Shown here one piece after another: positions 1 to 5,471 of a DNA stretch of 5,719 nucleotides. Within the stretch, counting starts at the first letter, position 1, and every line of letters starts with the position of its first letter. The notes beneath the pieces are model-generated. The model did not search any database. It was not told the origin of the DNA and worked only from the letters and a program-made list of their open reading frames with translations. The DNA is from Nitrospirota bacterium (lineage in GTDB: Bacteria > Nitrospirota > Nitrospiria > Nitrospirales > NS-4): NCBI GenBank assembly GCA_005877855.1, contig VBOF01000013.1, positions 1 through 5,719 of the forward strand. The letters run 5' to 3'. Made by a program: the position numbers and the translations under genes.

Positions 1-736
1 CCTTGGCGATCGCGGGGTATCGCTTATGCTCCAATTCCGACAGAAAATGACGGATGATGGCCTCCACGAGAGAGCCGCCAAGCCCCAAGTGCTCGATCTG
101 AGCCAGCAGGCACTCCGGCAAATCTCGCGCGGCCACGCCGACGGGATCAAAGCCCTGGATCACCTTGAGCACGTGCGTAGCCTGCACCAGAGATACCCCT
201 GATGCCGAGGCGAGTTCTTCCAGGGGCGTGCGTAGATAGCCATCCTCATCAAGATTGCCGATGATGCTTCGTCCGATGTCCTGCTCGGTCCGGTCGAGCG
301 GGGCCAAGGCCAATTGCCACACCAGGTGATCTTCCAGAGAGGCAGTTTTCGTCATCGTCTGCTCGAGGGAGGGCAGTTCGTCACGCCCCGTGCGAGGCGC
401 CTCGACGTCGCCCCACCGCCGATCGTCATCGAAATACTCGTCCCACGCCCCCGTCAATTCCTCCCGGCTAGTCTCATCGCCACCGGCGCTTCCTGCACCG
501 TCCTCCTCGTCCTGTTTGACCGTGCCCGTGTCCACCCCCTCGTCTGGTGCGCCTGCCTCAGTCTCTCCGTCTTCGAGCTCCTGGCTCCCTTCTTCGAGAA
601 GGGGGTTTTCTTCGAGTTGTTGCGTGAGGGCTTGCTGCAATTCAAGGCGGGACAGTTGTAGCAGCTTGATGGCCTGCTGCAGTTGCGGCGTCATGATCAG
701 CCGTTGCGACAGGCGGAGATCCAGTCTCGGCTGCAT
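1..736 (-). CDS. rpoN: RNA polymerase sigma-54 factor, N-terminal part (cut by window edge)
   Basis: Sigma-54 directs RNA polymerase to -24/-12 promoters and needs an AAA+ enhancer-binding activator to melt DNA. I translated 245 residues by hand from the ATG at 736; the frame is open to position 1, so the C-terminal part, including the helix-turn-helix and RpoN box, lies outside the window. Residues 1-50 are the glutamine- and leucine-rich region I (MTPQLQQAIKLLQLSR at 15-30, ENPLLEEG at 43-50), which contacts the activator. Residues 51-120 are the acidic, variable region II. From about 125 the core-binding domain begins, with the family-typical SLEDHL (133-138), NLDEDGYL (161-168) and FDPVGVAARDL (196-206). 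The start is supported by a GAGGAA Shine-Dalgarno sequence 7 nt upstream (744-749). It lies 15 nt after lptB, the common lptB-rpoN order, and is probably cotranscribed. Identification is secure for the visible part. Confidence 0.97.
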   Translation of the reverse strand, partial: MQPRLDLRLSQRLIMTPQLQQAIKLLQLSRLELQQALTQQLEENPLLEEGSQELEDGETEAGAPDEGVDTGTVKQDEEDGAGSAGGDETSREELTGAWDEYFDDDRRWGDVEAPRTGRDELPSLEQTMTKTASLEDHLVWQLALAPLDRTEQDIGRSIIGNLDEDGYLRTPLEELASASGVSLVQATHVLKVIQGFDPVGVAARDLPECLLAQIEHLGLGGSLVEAIIRHFLSELEHKRYPAIAK

Positions 737-751
737 AAATCCGTTCCTCGA

Positions 752-1513
752 CTACAGGCGGAATCCTTCGCCCAGGTACACTTCCCGCGCGCGCTGGCTG
801 TTCACGAGGTCCGCGGGAGACCCTTCCTCCAAGATCGCGCCATCGGTGATGATGTACGCCCGATCTGTGATGGATAACGTCTGCTGGACGTTGTGGTCGG
901 TGATCAACACACCGATGCCACGTTCTTTGAGTCTGCGCATGATGCTTTGGATGTCGCCGACCGCAATCGGGTCGATCCCGGCGAATGGTTCATCCAGCAT
1001 CAGGAAACGGGGCCGCGTCACCAACGCACGGGCGATCTCCACACGCCGGCGCTCCCCGCCCGACAGGGTGAACGCCTTGTTCGTCCGGATGTGGTCCACA
1101 CCCAAGTCCTTGAGGGCTGTCTCCAGACGTTCGCGCCGCTCGTCTGTGCTGAGATCCAACACCTCGAGAATCGCCACCAGGTTTTGCTCCACGGTCATGC
1201 GGCGAAACACCGACGACTCCTGCGGCAAGTAGCCGATCCCGCGACGTGCCCGTTGATACATGGGCAGGTCCGTGATCGCCTCGCCACCCAGTAGGATGGC
1301 CCCTTTGTCCGGCAGCGTCAAGCCCACCATCATGTCGAAGACAGTCGTCTTTCCTGCCCCGTTGGGGCCGAGGAGCCCGACGATTTCTCCGGCATGCAGC
1401 GTCAGGCTCACGCCCCGAACGACACACCGGCCGCGATAGGCCTTTTCGAGGCGCCGCGCCTCAAACGCGTAAGGGCACTCCCCATCTCCTGGGGTCCTTT
1501 GGACGTCCGTCAC
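752..1513 (-). CDS. lptB: LPS export ABC transporter ATP-binding protein LptB
   Basis: LptB is the cytoplasmic ATPase that, as a dimer with LptF and LptG, extracts lipopolysaccharide from the inner membrane and pushes it onto the LptC-LptA bridge. The protein is 253 residues, slightly longer than the usual ~240. All ABC motifs are present: Walker A GPNGAGKTT (49-57), Q-loop glutamine in YLPQES (Q98), signature LSGGE (150-154), Walker B FLMLDEP with catalytic E175, D-loop AGID (178-181) and switch histidine H207 in ITDHNV. The phrases FRRMTVEQNL and LDEPFAGIDPIAV are typical of LptB rather than of other ABC ATPases. I chose the GTG at 1513, which forms a GTGA overlap with the lptA stop. The frame stays open further upstream to 1630, but that would bury 117 nt more inside lptA and adds low-complexity, non-conserved residues. 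The first ~14 residues before the ABC fold are non-conserved in appearance. lptF and lptG are not in the window. Confidence 0.97.
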   Translation of the reverse strand: MTDVQRTPGDGECPYAFEARRLEKAYRGRCVVRGVSLTLHAGEIVGLLGPNGAGKTTVFDMMVGLTLPDKGAILLGGEAITDLPMYQRARRGIGYLPQESSVFRRMTVEQNLVAILEVLDLSTDERRERLETALKDLGVDHIRTNKAFTLSGGERRRVEIARALVTRPRFLMLDEPFAGIDPIAVGDIQSIMRRLKERGIGVLITDHNVQQTLSITDRAYIITDGAILEEGSPADLVNSQRAREVYLGEGFRL

Positions 1514-2073
1514 CGGGGTTTGGATTCCCTCTCGTTGATGACGACGCGACTTCCCCCCTCGACGATGCTCCGATCTTCCCTCAGGAACATGGTCATCTTG
1601 GTGCCGGTCACCCGATAGCCTTCCTCCCACGCCTCCGGATCGCCTGTCAAGACGAGGGTTTCATCCCGCTGGTGGTAGACTGCCTTCTTCGATGTCGCTC
1701 GCTTATCGCCCCGTTGAATGACCACATTGCCTGTCGCGTCGATCAGGCTGACCGTCCGATTGGCGAAGGTGGGCAGGCCGGTGGCCACTGGAGACGACGA
1801 GGTGCCTGTTTTTCCACTTTTCTGGCCGGAGGGCCCTGTGGAGGTTCCGTCGAAGTGGACGACCATCTGGTCGGCGTGCATCACGAAGTCTCCTTTGGTC
1901 ATCACCACCGTGCCCGCGAAATGCGCCGTATTATCATGGTCTCTGAAGACGAGAGACTCGGAGGTGATGACGATTTGAGCGAGCGGGGTGGGCGGAGGCT
2001 CCGGCGGCGACGCCGCGGAGACGATGGTGCTGCCCACGAGGAGAAGTGCGCTAGTGAATCCCCACGCGGACAT
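1510..2073 (-). CDS. lptA: Periplasmic LPS-bridge protein LptA (OstA-like)
   Basis: LptA oligomerises through its beta-jellyroll fold into the periplasmic bridge that carries lipopolysaccharide from LptC to LptD. The 187-residue product starts with a hydrophobic segment ending in an Ala-X-Ala-like site (about residues 1-21, TIVSAAS), consistent with a Sec signal peptide, followed by a proline-rich stretch. The OstA/LptA pattern of short beta repeats follows: ITSESLVFRDHDNTAHFAGTV (36-56, first part), then MHADQMVVHF (65-74), then IDATGNVVIQRGDKRATSKKA (111-131) and VTGTKMTMFL (155-164). A Gly/Ser/Thr-rich insert at about 76-104 interrupts the strands and looks like a disordered loop. The ATG at 2073 overlaps the lptC 3' end by 23 nt, and a GAGGG lies 9-10 nt before it. 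The protein could only be confused with other OstA-domain proteins; the position between lptC and lptB settles the call. Confidence 0.92.
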   Translation of the reverse strand: MSAWGFTSALLLVGSTIVSAASPPEPPPTPLAQIVITSESLVFRDHDNTAHFAGTVVMTKGDFVMHADQMVVHFDGTSTGPSGQKSGKTGTSSSPVATGLPTFANRTVSLIDATGNVVIQRGDKRATSKKAVYHQRDETLVLTGDPEAWEEGYRVTGTKMTMFLREDRSIVEGGSRVVINERESKPR

Positions 2074-2635
2074 TGCGGCGGACCCTCATTTCTCGGGAGG
2101 CAGGGAACGCATCCATGCCCTGGCCCGTGACCTCGAGCCGGGGACCGGTGATCCTCACCGGCTCATCGGTCCACATCCGAAGTGCCTGGTTGTCCCACCT
2201 GATCCGCGGAGTATAGATCGTGAACCCGCCGTTCAGGATCAAGGCGAGGTTGCCGGAGCGCTTGCTGATCACGAAATCCTTCGACGCCGTGTTGATGGAG
2301 CCCTCATCGCCGGTCACGGTCATGGTCACCCCGTCGACTCCCATCAGTGTCACCTGCACGTTGTCGTGAAGCATCGCCGTGGCATCCGCCTCGAACAGCT
2401 GGGCCAGTCGGGCCTGGATCTTCCAGTCCACGAGCCCGCCCTTGCTTTGGGCGAACGAGAACCCCTGCAGGCCAGCATCGGCCTCCTGCGGCAGGACAGG
2501 AGAGGACGCCAGCGGCACGCGACGTGCGGGGCCGACCGCCACGAACACAATAATCGTCGCGAGGAGAGCAAGCATCGTGCCCAGGAGGGTGGCTTTCGCG
2601 ACACGCACGGTCGATGCCGAAAGCTTCTCCAACAT
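2051..2635 (-). CDS. lptC: LPS export inner-membrane protein LptC
   Basis: LptC is a bitopic inner-membrane protein that takes lipopolysaccharide from LptB2FG and passes it to LptA. The product is 194 residues, close to the usual ~190. One transmembrane helix spans about residues 16-35 (LLGTMLALLATIIVFVAVG), after a basic N-terminus. The periplasmic part has the LptC/YrbK style: GFSFAQSKGGLVDWKIQA (58-75), where the W-x-I-x-A motif is typical, then a beta-rich body with DEGSINTASKDFVI (110-123) and a C-terminal LEVTGQGMDAFP (157-168). The frame is open upstream to 3406, but that extension runs in an alternative frame through rplQ and is not a real N-terminus. I chose the ATG at 2635 because it gives the normal membrane topology. 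It has no Shine-Dalgarno sequence directly before it, which is odd for this operon. It follows rplQ after 95 nt and overlaps lptA by 23 nt. Confidence 0.92.
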   Translation of the reverse strand: MLEKLSASTVRVAKATLLGTMLALLATIIVFVAVGPARRVPLASSPVLPQEADAGLQGFSFAQSKGGLVDWKIQARLAQLFEADATAMLHDNVQVTLMGVDGVTMTVTGDEGSINTASKDFVISKRSGNLALILNGGFTIYTPRIRWDNQALRMWTDEPVRITGPRLEVTGQGMDAFPASREMRVRRNVRVGIH

Positions 2636-2642
2636 GCCGGGG

Positions 2643-2656
2643 ACTATAGCATACCA
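2643..2656 (-). promoter_or_regulatory. Weak candidate -10 element upstream of lptC
   Basis: On the minus strand this reads TGGTATGCTATAGT, which holds an extended -10-like TGGTATGCT and an overlapping TATAGT. It stands out in a GC-rich spacer. I see no good -35 at 17 nt. Transcription from it would give a leader of only a few nucleotides before the lptC ATG at 2635, which fits the absence of a Shine-Dalgarno sequence there. The call is tentative. Confidence 0.2.
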
Positions 2657-2663
2657 TCGCCGG

Positions 2664-2703
2664 GGAGTAAAGGCTGGGAGCGGGCCGGCAGCAGCCCTTC
2701 TCC
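2664..2703 (-). other. Strong hairpin between rplQ and lptC, no U-tract
   Basis: In the sense direction GGAGAAGGGCTG pairs with CAGCCTTT-A-CTCC: 12 bp with one G-U wobble and one bulged A, around a 15-nt loop (2677-2691). It lies between the last ribosomal gene and lptC. The bases after it contain no T-run, so it is not a canonical intrinsic terminator. It may mark an operon boundary, a processing site or a 3' stabiliser for the ribosomal mRNA. Confidence 0.5.
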
Positions 2704-2730
2704 GTCCGAGGGGAGTTCGATCGGCGCGTC

Positions 2731-3201
2731 CTACGCGCCCGCGGCAGCGGACGCCTTGGCCGGTGCGGGTGTGGTCTTTGCGGCGCTCCTGCCCGCGCCT
2801 TTCTGATCGGCGGCGCGCCCTTTGTCCACTTCTGTCTTGTCGACCGGGCGGGTCACCAGTTCGATCACGGCCATGGGCGCGGCATCCCCTACCCGGCGCC
2901 GCGTCTTGATGATGCGAGTGTAGCCGCCCGGACGCTGGGCGAACCGCCCCGCTAGGTCCTTGAAGAGCTTGGAGACGACGCGCTTGGCGCGTAGATACGA
3001 CGCGGCACGACGGCGCGCATGCAGGTTCCCTTCCTTGCCTAACGAGATCATGCGTTCGGCCACGATGCGGAGTTCTTTGGCTTTGGCCTCGGTTGTTTCG
3101 ATCCGTTCGTGTTCCAATAAGGAGGTGACGAGGCTCCGAAACAACGCGCGCCGGTGGTGCGTGTTCCGACCGAGCTGTCGGCCGCTCTTCCGATGTCGCA
3201 T
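2731..3201 (-). CDS. rplQ: 50S ribosomal protein L17 with C-terminal extension
   Basis: L17 is a large-subunit protein near the peptide exit tunnel. Residues 1-120 give the full family pattern: MRHRKSGRQLGRNTHHRRAL at 1-20, then the strongly conserved LFRSLVTSLLEHERIETTEAKAKELR region (20-45), RRAASYLRAKRVVSKLF (64-80), and the C-terminal block GGYTRIIKTRRRVGDAAPMA (92-111) with AVIELV. The protein is 156 residues; most bacterial L17 are about 115-130. The extra 36 or so residues (121-156) are rich in Ala, Lys and Pro and look disordered. Such tails occur in several phyla. The ATG at 3201 lies 9 nt after the rpoA stop; an AGGA that overlaps the rpoA stop codon, about 8 nt before the ATG, is the likely ribosome binding site, suggesting coupling to rpoA. 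It is the last gene of the classical alpha operon. Confidence 0.98.
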   Translation of the reverse strand: MRHRKSGRQLGRNTHHRRALFRSLVTSLLEHERIETTEAKAKELRIVAERMISLGKEGNLHARRRAASYLRAKRVVSKLFKDLAGRFAQRPGGYTRIIKTRRRVGDAAPMAVIELVTRPVDKTEVDKGRAADQKGAGRSAAKTTPAPAKASAAAGA

Positions 3202-3210
3202 GCTCCCGTC

Positions 3211-4215
3211 CTACTCCTCTCGCTGGTCCGAACTGGTCCCTTGCGGGAGGTGGTCCAGTTTCATGCCCAGGCTCAGGCCCATCTCGGCGAGGATCTCCTT
3301 GATCTCGTTGAGCGACTTCTTTCCGAAATTCTTGGTCCGCAGCATGTCGGCTTCTGTCTTCTGCACAAGGTCCGCGATCGTCTTGATGTTGGCGTTCTTC
3401 AAGCAATTGGCGGCCCGGACCGAAAGCTCCAGTTCATTGACGCTCCGCAGGAGATTCTTGTTGATTTCCGTGATGGCTTCCTGAGCCACCGGCTGCGCCA
3501 GCGCCTCTTCCATGTCTTTGACCTTGATGAAGATATCAAGATGACCACGCACGATCAGCGCGGCGGACGACAACGCGTCCTCGGGGGAGACGCTCCCGTC
3601 CGTCCAGACTTCCAGAAGCAGCTTGTCGTAGTCGGTCATCCGCCCCACGCGCGCGTTCTCCACGAGGTAGTTCACACGAGTGACCGGAGAGTAGAAGGCG
3701 TCCACGGGAATCACGCCGATTGGCATGCCTTCTTCCTTGTTCCGTTCCGCCGAGACATACCCGCGCCCATGCTTGATGACGATCTCCATGTCCAGGACCG
3801 CGCTCTTATCCAGGGTCGCAATGTGGAGGTCAGGCGTGAGGATCTCGATCTCCGCATCGTGCTCCACGTCGCCGGCTTTGGCGACCCCGGGCCCTTTCTT
3901 GCGCAGGCGAAGGGTCTTCGTCTTGTCGGCATGCAGCTTGAAGCGGATCTTCTTGACGTTGAGAATGATGTCGGTGACGTCCTCGGTGATGCCGGGAATC
4001 GTTGAGAATTCGTGCAGGACGCCCTCGATCTTGACGGAGACGACGGCGGCGCCCGACAACGAGGACAGCAACACCCGACGCAGTGAATTACCGACCGTCG
4101 TGCCAAACCCACGCTCGAACGGCTCGGCTGTAAACCGCCCGTACGTCGCGGTCGCAGACTCCTTGTCGACTTCGACCTTCGTCGGAATCTGAAAATCGCG
4201 CATTCCCTTCAGCAT
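3211..4215 (-). CDS. rpoA: DNA-directed RNA polymerase subunit alpha
   Basis: The alpha subunit dimerises to seed assembly of RNA polymerase and uses its C-terminal domain to contact UP elements and activators. The 334-residue product has the standard architecture. The N-terminal domain spans about 1-230, with the dimerisation motif GNSLRRVLLSS at 42-52 and YVSAERNK at 153-160. A short linker covers about 231-250. The C-terminal domain (about 251-320) contains SVRAANCLKNANI (265-277), where R267 and N270 match the E. coli DNA-contacting R265 and N268, and NFGKKSLNEIKEIL (296-309). A short acidic tail follows. The ATG at 4215 has an AAGGAG Shine-Dalgarno sequence 5 nt upstream (4221-4226); the in-frame ATG at 4203 lacks a better one. 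It lies between rpsD and rplQ as in most bacteria. The 72 nt before it hold a nested stem-loop. Confidence 0.99.
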   Translation of the reverse strand: MLKGMRDFQIPTKVEVDKESATATYGRFTAEPFERGFGTTVGNSLRRVLLSSLSGAAVVSVKIEGVLHEFSTIPGITEDVTDIILNVKKIRFKLHADKTKTLRLRKKGPGVAKAGDVEHDAEIEILTPDLHIATLDKSAVLDMEIVIKHGRGYVSAERNKEEGMPIGVIPVDAFYSPVTRVNYLVENARVGRMTDYDKLLLEVWTDGSVSPEDALSSAALIVRGHLDIFIKVKDMEEALAQPVAQEAITEINKNLLRSVNELELSVRAANCLKNANIKTIADLVQKTEADMLRTKNFGKKSLNEIKEILAEMGLSLGMKLDHLPQGTSSDQREE

Positions 4216-4239
4216 ACTGGCTCCTTCTCGCCGGCTTGA

Positions 4240-4295
4240 CGCGGTGACCGCCCGCGGGTGTGGCCATGTCGGGGCGTCACCCGCAGCTCACCGCG
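4240..4295 (-). promoter_or_regulatory. Nested stem-loop spanning rpsD stop and rpsD-rpoA spacer
   Basis: The outer stem pairs 4240-4247 (CGCGGTGA) with 4288-4295 (TCACCGCG), 8 bp and perfect, including the rpsD stop codon. The inner stem pairs 4254-4260 (GCGGGTG) with 4278-4284 (CACCCGC), 7 bp and perfect, with a 17-nt loop; an asymmetric internal loop (6 and 3 nt) separates them. No T-run follows in the sense direction. It ends 13 nt before the rpoA Shine-Dalgarno sequence. A role in rpoA translation or mRNA processing is possible but not shown; ribosomes finishing rpsD would open the outer stem. Confidence 0.5.
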
Positions 4296-4914
4296 CATAG
4301 AGGTCGACCACCAACTGTTCGTTTACCGGCAGGGCGCTGTCGTCTTTGGTCGGCAGGCCCCGCACCGTGGCTCTGAAGTTCGCCTTGTCCAAGTCCAGCC
4401 AGGCCGGGATGCCCCGCCCCTCGACGGCATCGAGCGCCGAAACGATAGGAACGATGGACCGGCTGCGCGCCTTGACCTCGATCACGTCACCTTCTTTGAC
4501 CAGGAAGGAGGGCCGGTTGACCTTCCGACCGTTGACGCGGTAGTGGCCGTGATTCACGAAGAGGCGAGCCTCCTTTCGGGAGGCCGCAAAGCCGATGCGG
4601 TAGACCACGTTGTCCAAGCGTCGCTCCAGGCTCCTGAGGAGGTTCTCGCCCGTAATGCCTTGCTGGCGTTCGGCCTTGGCGAACGTGCCCAAGAACTGCC
4701 GTTCCAGGATCCCGTAAATGCGCTTCAGCTTCTGTTTCTCGCGAAGCTGGGCGCTGTACTCCGAGACACGCTGACGCCCCTGCCCGTGTTGGCCGGGCGG
4801 ATACGCGCGCCGTTCCACCGCGCACTTCTCCGTCATGCAACGAGACCCTTTCAGGAATAGCTTGACCCCTTCGCGACGGCACAACCGACAAACCGGTCCA
4901 CGATATTTCGCCAC
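4288..4914 (-). CDS. rpsD: 30S ribosomal protein S4, zinc-finger (C+) type
   Basis: S4 is a primary 16S rRNA binder that starts small-subunit assembly; in E. coli it also represses translation of its own operon. The 208-residue protein begins MAKYRGPVCRLCRREG. Cysteines C9, C12, C26 and C31 (C-x2-C-x13-C-x4-C) match the zinc-binding C+ form of S4, as in Thermus. The RNA-binding body includes REKQKLKRIYGILERQF (58-74). The S4 domain covers about 98-155 (RRLDNVVYRIGFAASRKEAR, then VNHGHYRVNGRKVN and VKEGDVIEVK). The conserved C-terminus ends VVDLYAR. The start codon is GTG at 4914, with GAGGGGG 8 nt upstream (4923-4929). It is separated from rpsK by 144 nt, an unusually long and AT-rich spacer for this operon, and from rpoA by 72 nt. 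If S4 regulates this operon, its target could be in the missing rpsM leader or in the spacers described here; that is inference. Confidence 0.98.
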   Translation of the reverse strand: MAKYRGPVCRLCRREGVKLFLKGSRCMTEKCAVERRAYPPGQHGQGRQRVSEYSAQLREKQKLKRIYGILERQFLGTFAKAERQQGITGENLLRSLERRLDNVVYRIGFAASRKEARLFVNHGHYRVNGRKVNRPSFLVKEGDVIEVKARSRSIVPIVSALDAVEGRGIPAWLDLDKANFRATVRGLPTKDDSALPVNEQLVVDLYAR

Positions 4915-4928
4915 TGCGTTTTCCCCCT

Positions 4929-5002
4929 CGTTAATCGTTATCCGTTATTCGTTAAACGTGGCATCTGTATTTATCTGCGTGCTTACCGTTTAACGATTAA
5001 CG
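4929..5002. repeat. AT-rich heptad-repeat hairpin element before rpsD
   Basis: On the plus strand four 7-nt units follow one another from 4929: CGTTAAT, CGTTATC, CGTTATT, CGTTAAA, then CG. After 28 nt the units return inverted (CGTTTAACGATTAACG, 4987-5002). Positions 4943-4958 pair with 4987-5002 at 15 of 16 positions, across a 28-nt loop. In another register, 4929-4940 pairs perfectly with 4991-5002 (12 bp), so the ends of the element are exact inverted repeats. The element is clearly richer in A and T than its surroundings and ends inside the rpsD ribosome binding site (shared base 4929). There is no coding potential. It resembles a REP- or MITE-like intergenic repeat; I see no clear target-site duplication. 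Confidence 0.75.
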
Positions 5003-5021
5003 TTTCTCACCCGCCCGCCCC

Positions 5022-5045
5022 GGCCCCGCCAAGACGGGGCCTTTT
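5022..5045 (+). terminator. Possible antisense-oriented intrinsic terminator in rpsK-rpsD spacer
   Basis: A perfect 7-bp GC-only stem with a 6-nt loop is followed by four T on the plus strand and then CCCG. The short T-run makes it a weak candidate. No plus-strand gene precedes it, so if it acts as a terminator it would stop antisense transcription entering rpsK. It may instead work as an RNA hairpin in the sense mRNA. Confidence 0.3.
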
Positions 5046-5051
5046 CCCGTG
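5025..5051. repeat. 27-nt direct repeat, copy B (after rpsK)
   Basis: This segment is an exact copy of 5504-5530, beginning 7 nt after the rpsK stop codon. Here the hairpin is stronger: GGCCCCG (5022-5028) pairs perfectly with CGGGGCC (5035-5041) across the loop CCAAGA, followed on the plus strand by TTTT (5042-5045). That is the shape of an intrinsic terminator reading opposite to the operon. In the sense direction the A-run precedes the stem and no T-run follows. Confidence 0.85.
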
Positions 5052-5058
5052 CACGTCC

Positions 5059-5442
5059 TCACACTCGACGCCGTTTCGGCGGACGACAGCCGTTGTGCGG
5101 GATCGGCGTCACGTCCCGTATCATGTTGATGCGCAGGCCGGCCGCCTGGAGCGCCCGAATGGCAGACTCGCGCCCGGCGCCGGGGCCCTTCACGTACACG
5201 TCGAGCTGGCGCATGCCACACTCCATCGCTTTCTTGCCTGCTACTTCACCGGCCCGGGTCGCCGCAAACGGCGTGCTTTTGCGGGACCCCTTGAAACCCT
5301 GGTCGCCGGCGCTCGCCCAGACGACCGTGTTGCCGCTCATGTCCGTAATGGTCACGATCGTGTTATTGAAGGAGGCCTGAATGTGGGCCACGCCACTCTG
5401 GACGACCTTCTTCTCCCGCTTCTTGCCCTTCTTCACCCCCAT
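5059..5442 (-). CDS. rpsK: 30S ribosomal protein S11
   Basis: S11 lies on the platform of the small subunit and helps position mRNA at the E site. The 127-residue product (usual length about 129) has the basic N-terminus MGVKKGKKREKKVV, then GVAHIQASFNNTIVTITD (17-34), WASAGDQGFKGSRKSTPFAA (42-61), YVKGPGAGRESAIRAL (83-98), and the invariant C-terminus TPIPHNGCRPPKRRRV (112-127). I chose the ATG at 5442: GGGAGGGG (5448-5455) ends 5 nt upstream of it. An in-frame non-ATG extension upstream to 5481 would add non-conserved residues across that ribosome binding site and a hairpin. It follows rpsM after 88 nt. Eight nucleotides or fewer after its stop begins a 27-nt repeat that is also found after rpsM. 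Confidence 0.98.
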   Translation of the reverse strand: MGVKKGKKREKKVVQSGVAHIQASFNNTIVTITDMSGNTVVWASAGDQGFKGSRKSTPFAATRAGEVAGKKAMECGMRQLDVYVKGPGAGRESAIRALQAAGLRINMIRDVTPIPHNGCRPPKRRRV

Positions 5443-5471
5443 TGCCGCCCCTCCCTCACCCGCCCGATCGA

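Noticed and set aside
390..1232. 280-residue plus-strand open frame opposite rpoN and lptB
   Set aside because: It is antisense to two secure genes, has a serine- and arginine-rich composition typical of a GC-rich shadow frame, and shows no recognisable domain.
1514..1630. Longer N-terminus for LptB starting at 1630
   Set aside because: It would overlap lptA by 121 nt and adds Arg/Gly/His-rich residues; the GTG at 1513 gives a GTGA overlap and a normal LptB length.
1988..2806. 272-residue plus-strand open frame opposite lptA, lptC and the end of rplQ
   Set aside because: Shadow frame crossing several real genes and spacers; rich in His, Arg and Gly, no family signature.
2051..3406. 451-residue frame extending lptC upstream through rplQ
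   Set aside because: The upstream 257 residues overlap rplQ and part of rpoA out of frame and have shadow-like composition; the LptC transmembrane topology begins at 2635.
3154..4005. 283-residue plus-strand open frame opposite rpoA
   Set aside because: Mirror of the conserved rpoA codons; rpoA is certain and nothing in the antisense product is recognisable.
4258..4860. 200-residue plus-strand open frame opposite rpsD
   Set aside because: Antisense shadow of rpsD with no supporting signal.
4929..5002. CRISPR array from the CGTTAAT-type repeats
   Set aside because: Units are 7 nt and contiguous or inverted, with no spacers of regular length.
4930..5010. Promoter for rpsD within the AT-rich spacer
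   Set aside because: The AT-rich repeats give several TTAAAC- and TAAATA-like hexamers by chance, but no pair with good spacing and consensus that I could defend.
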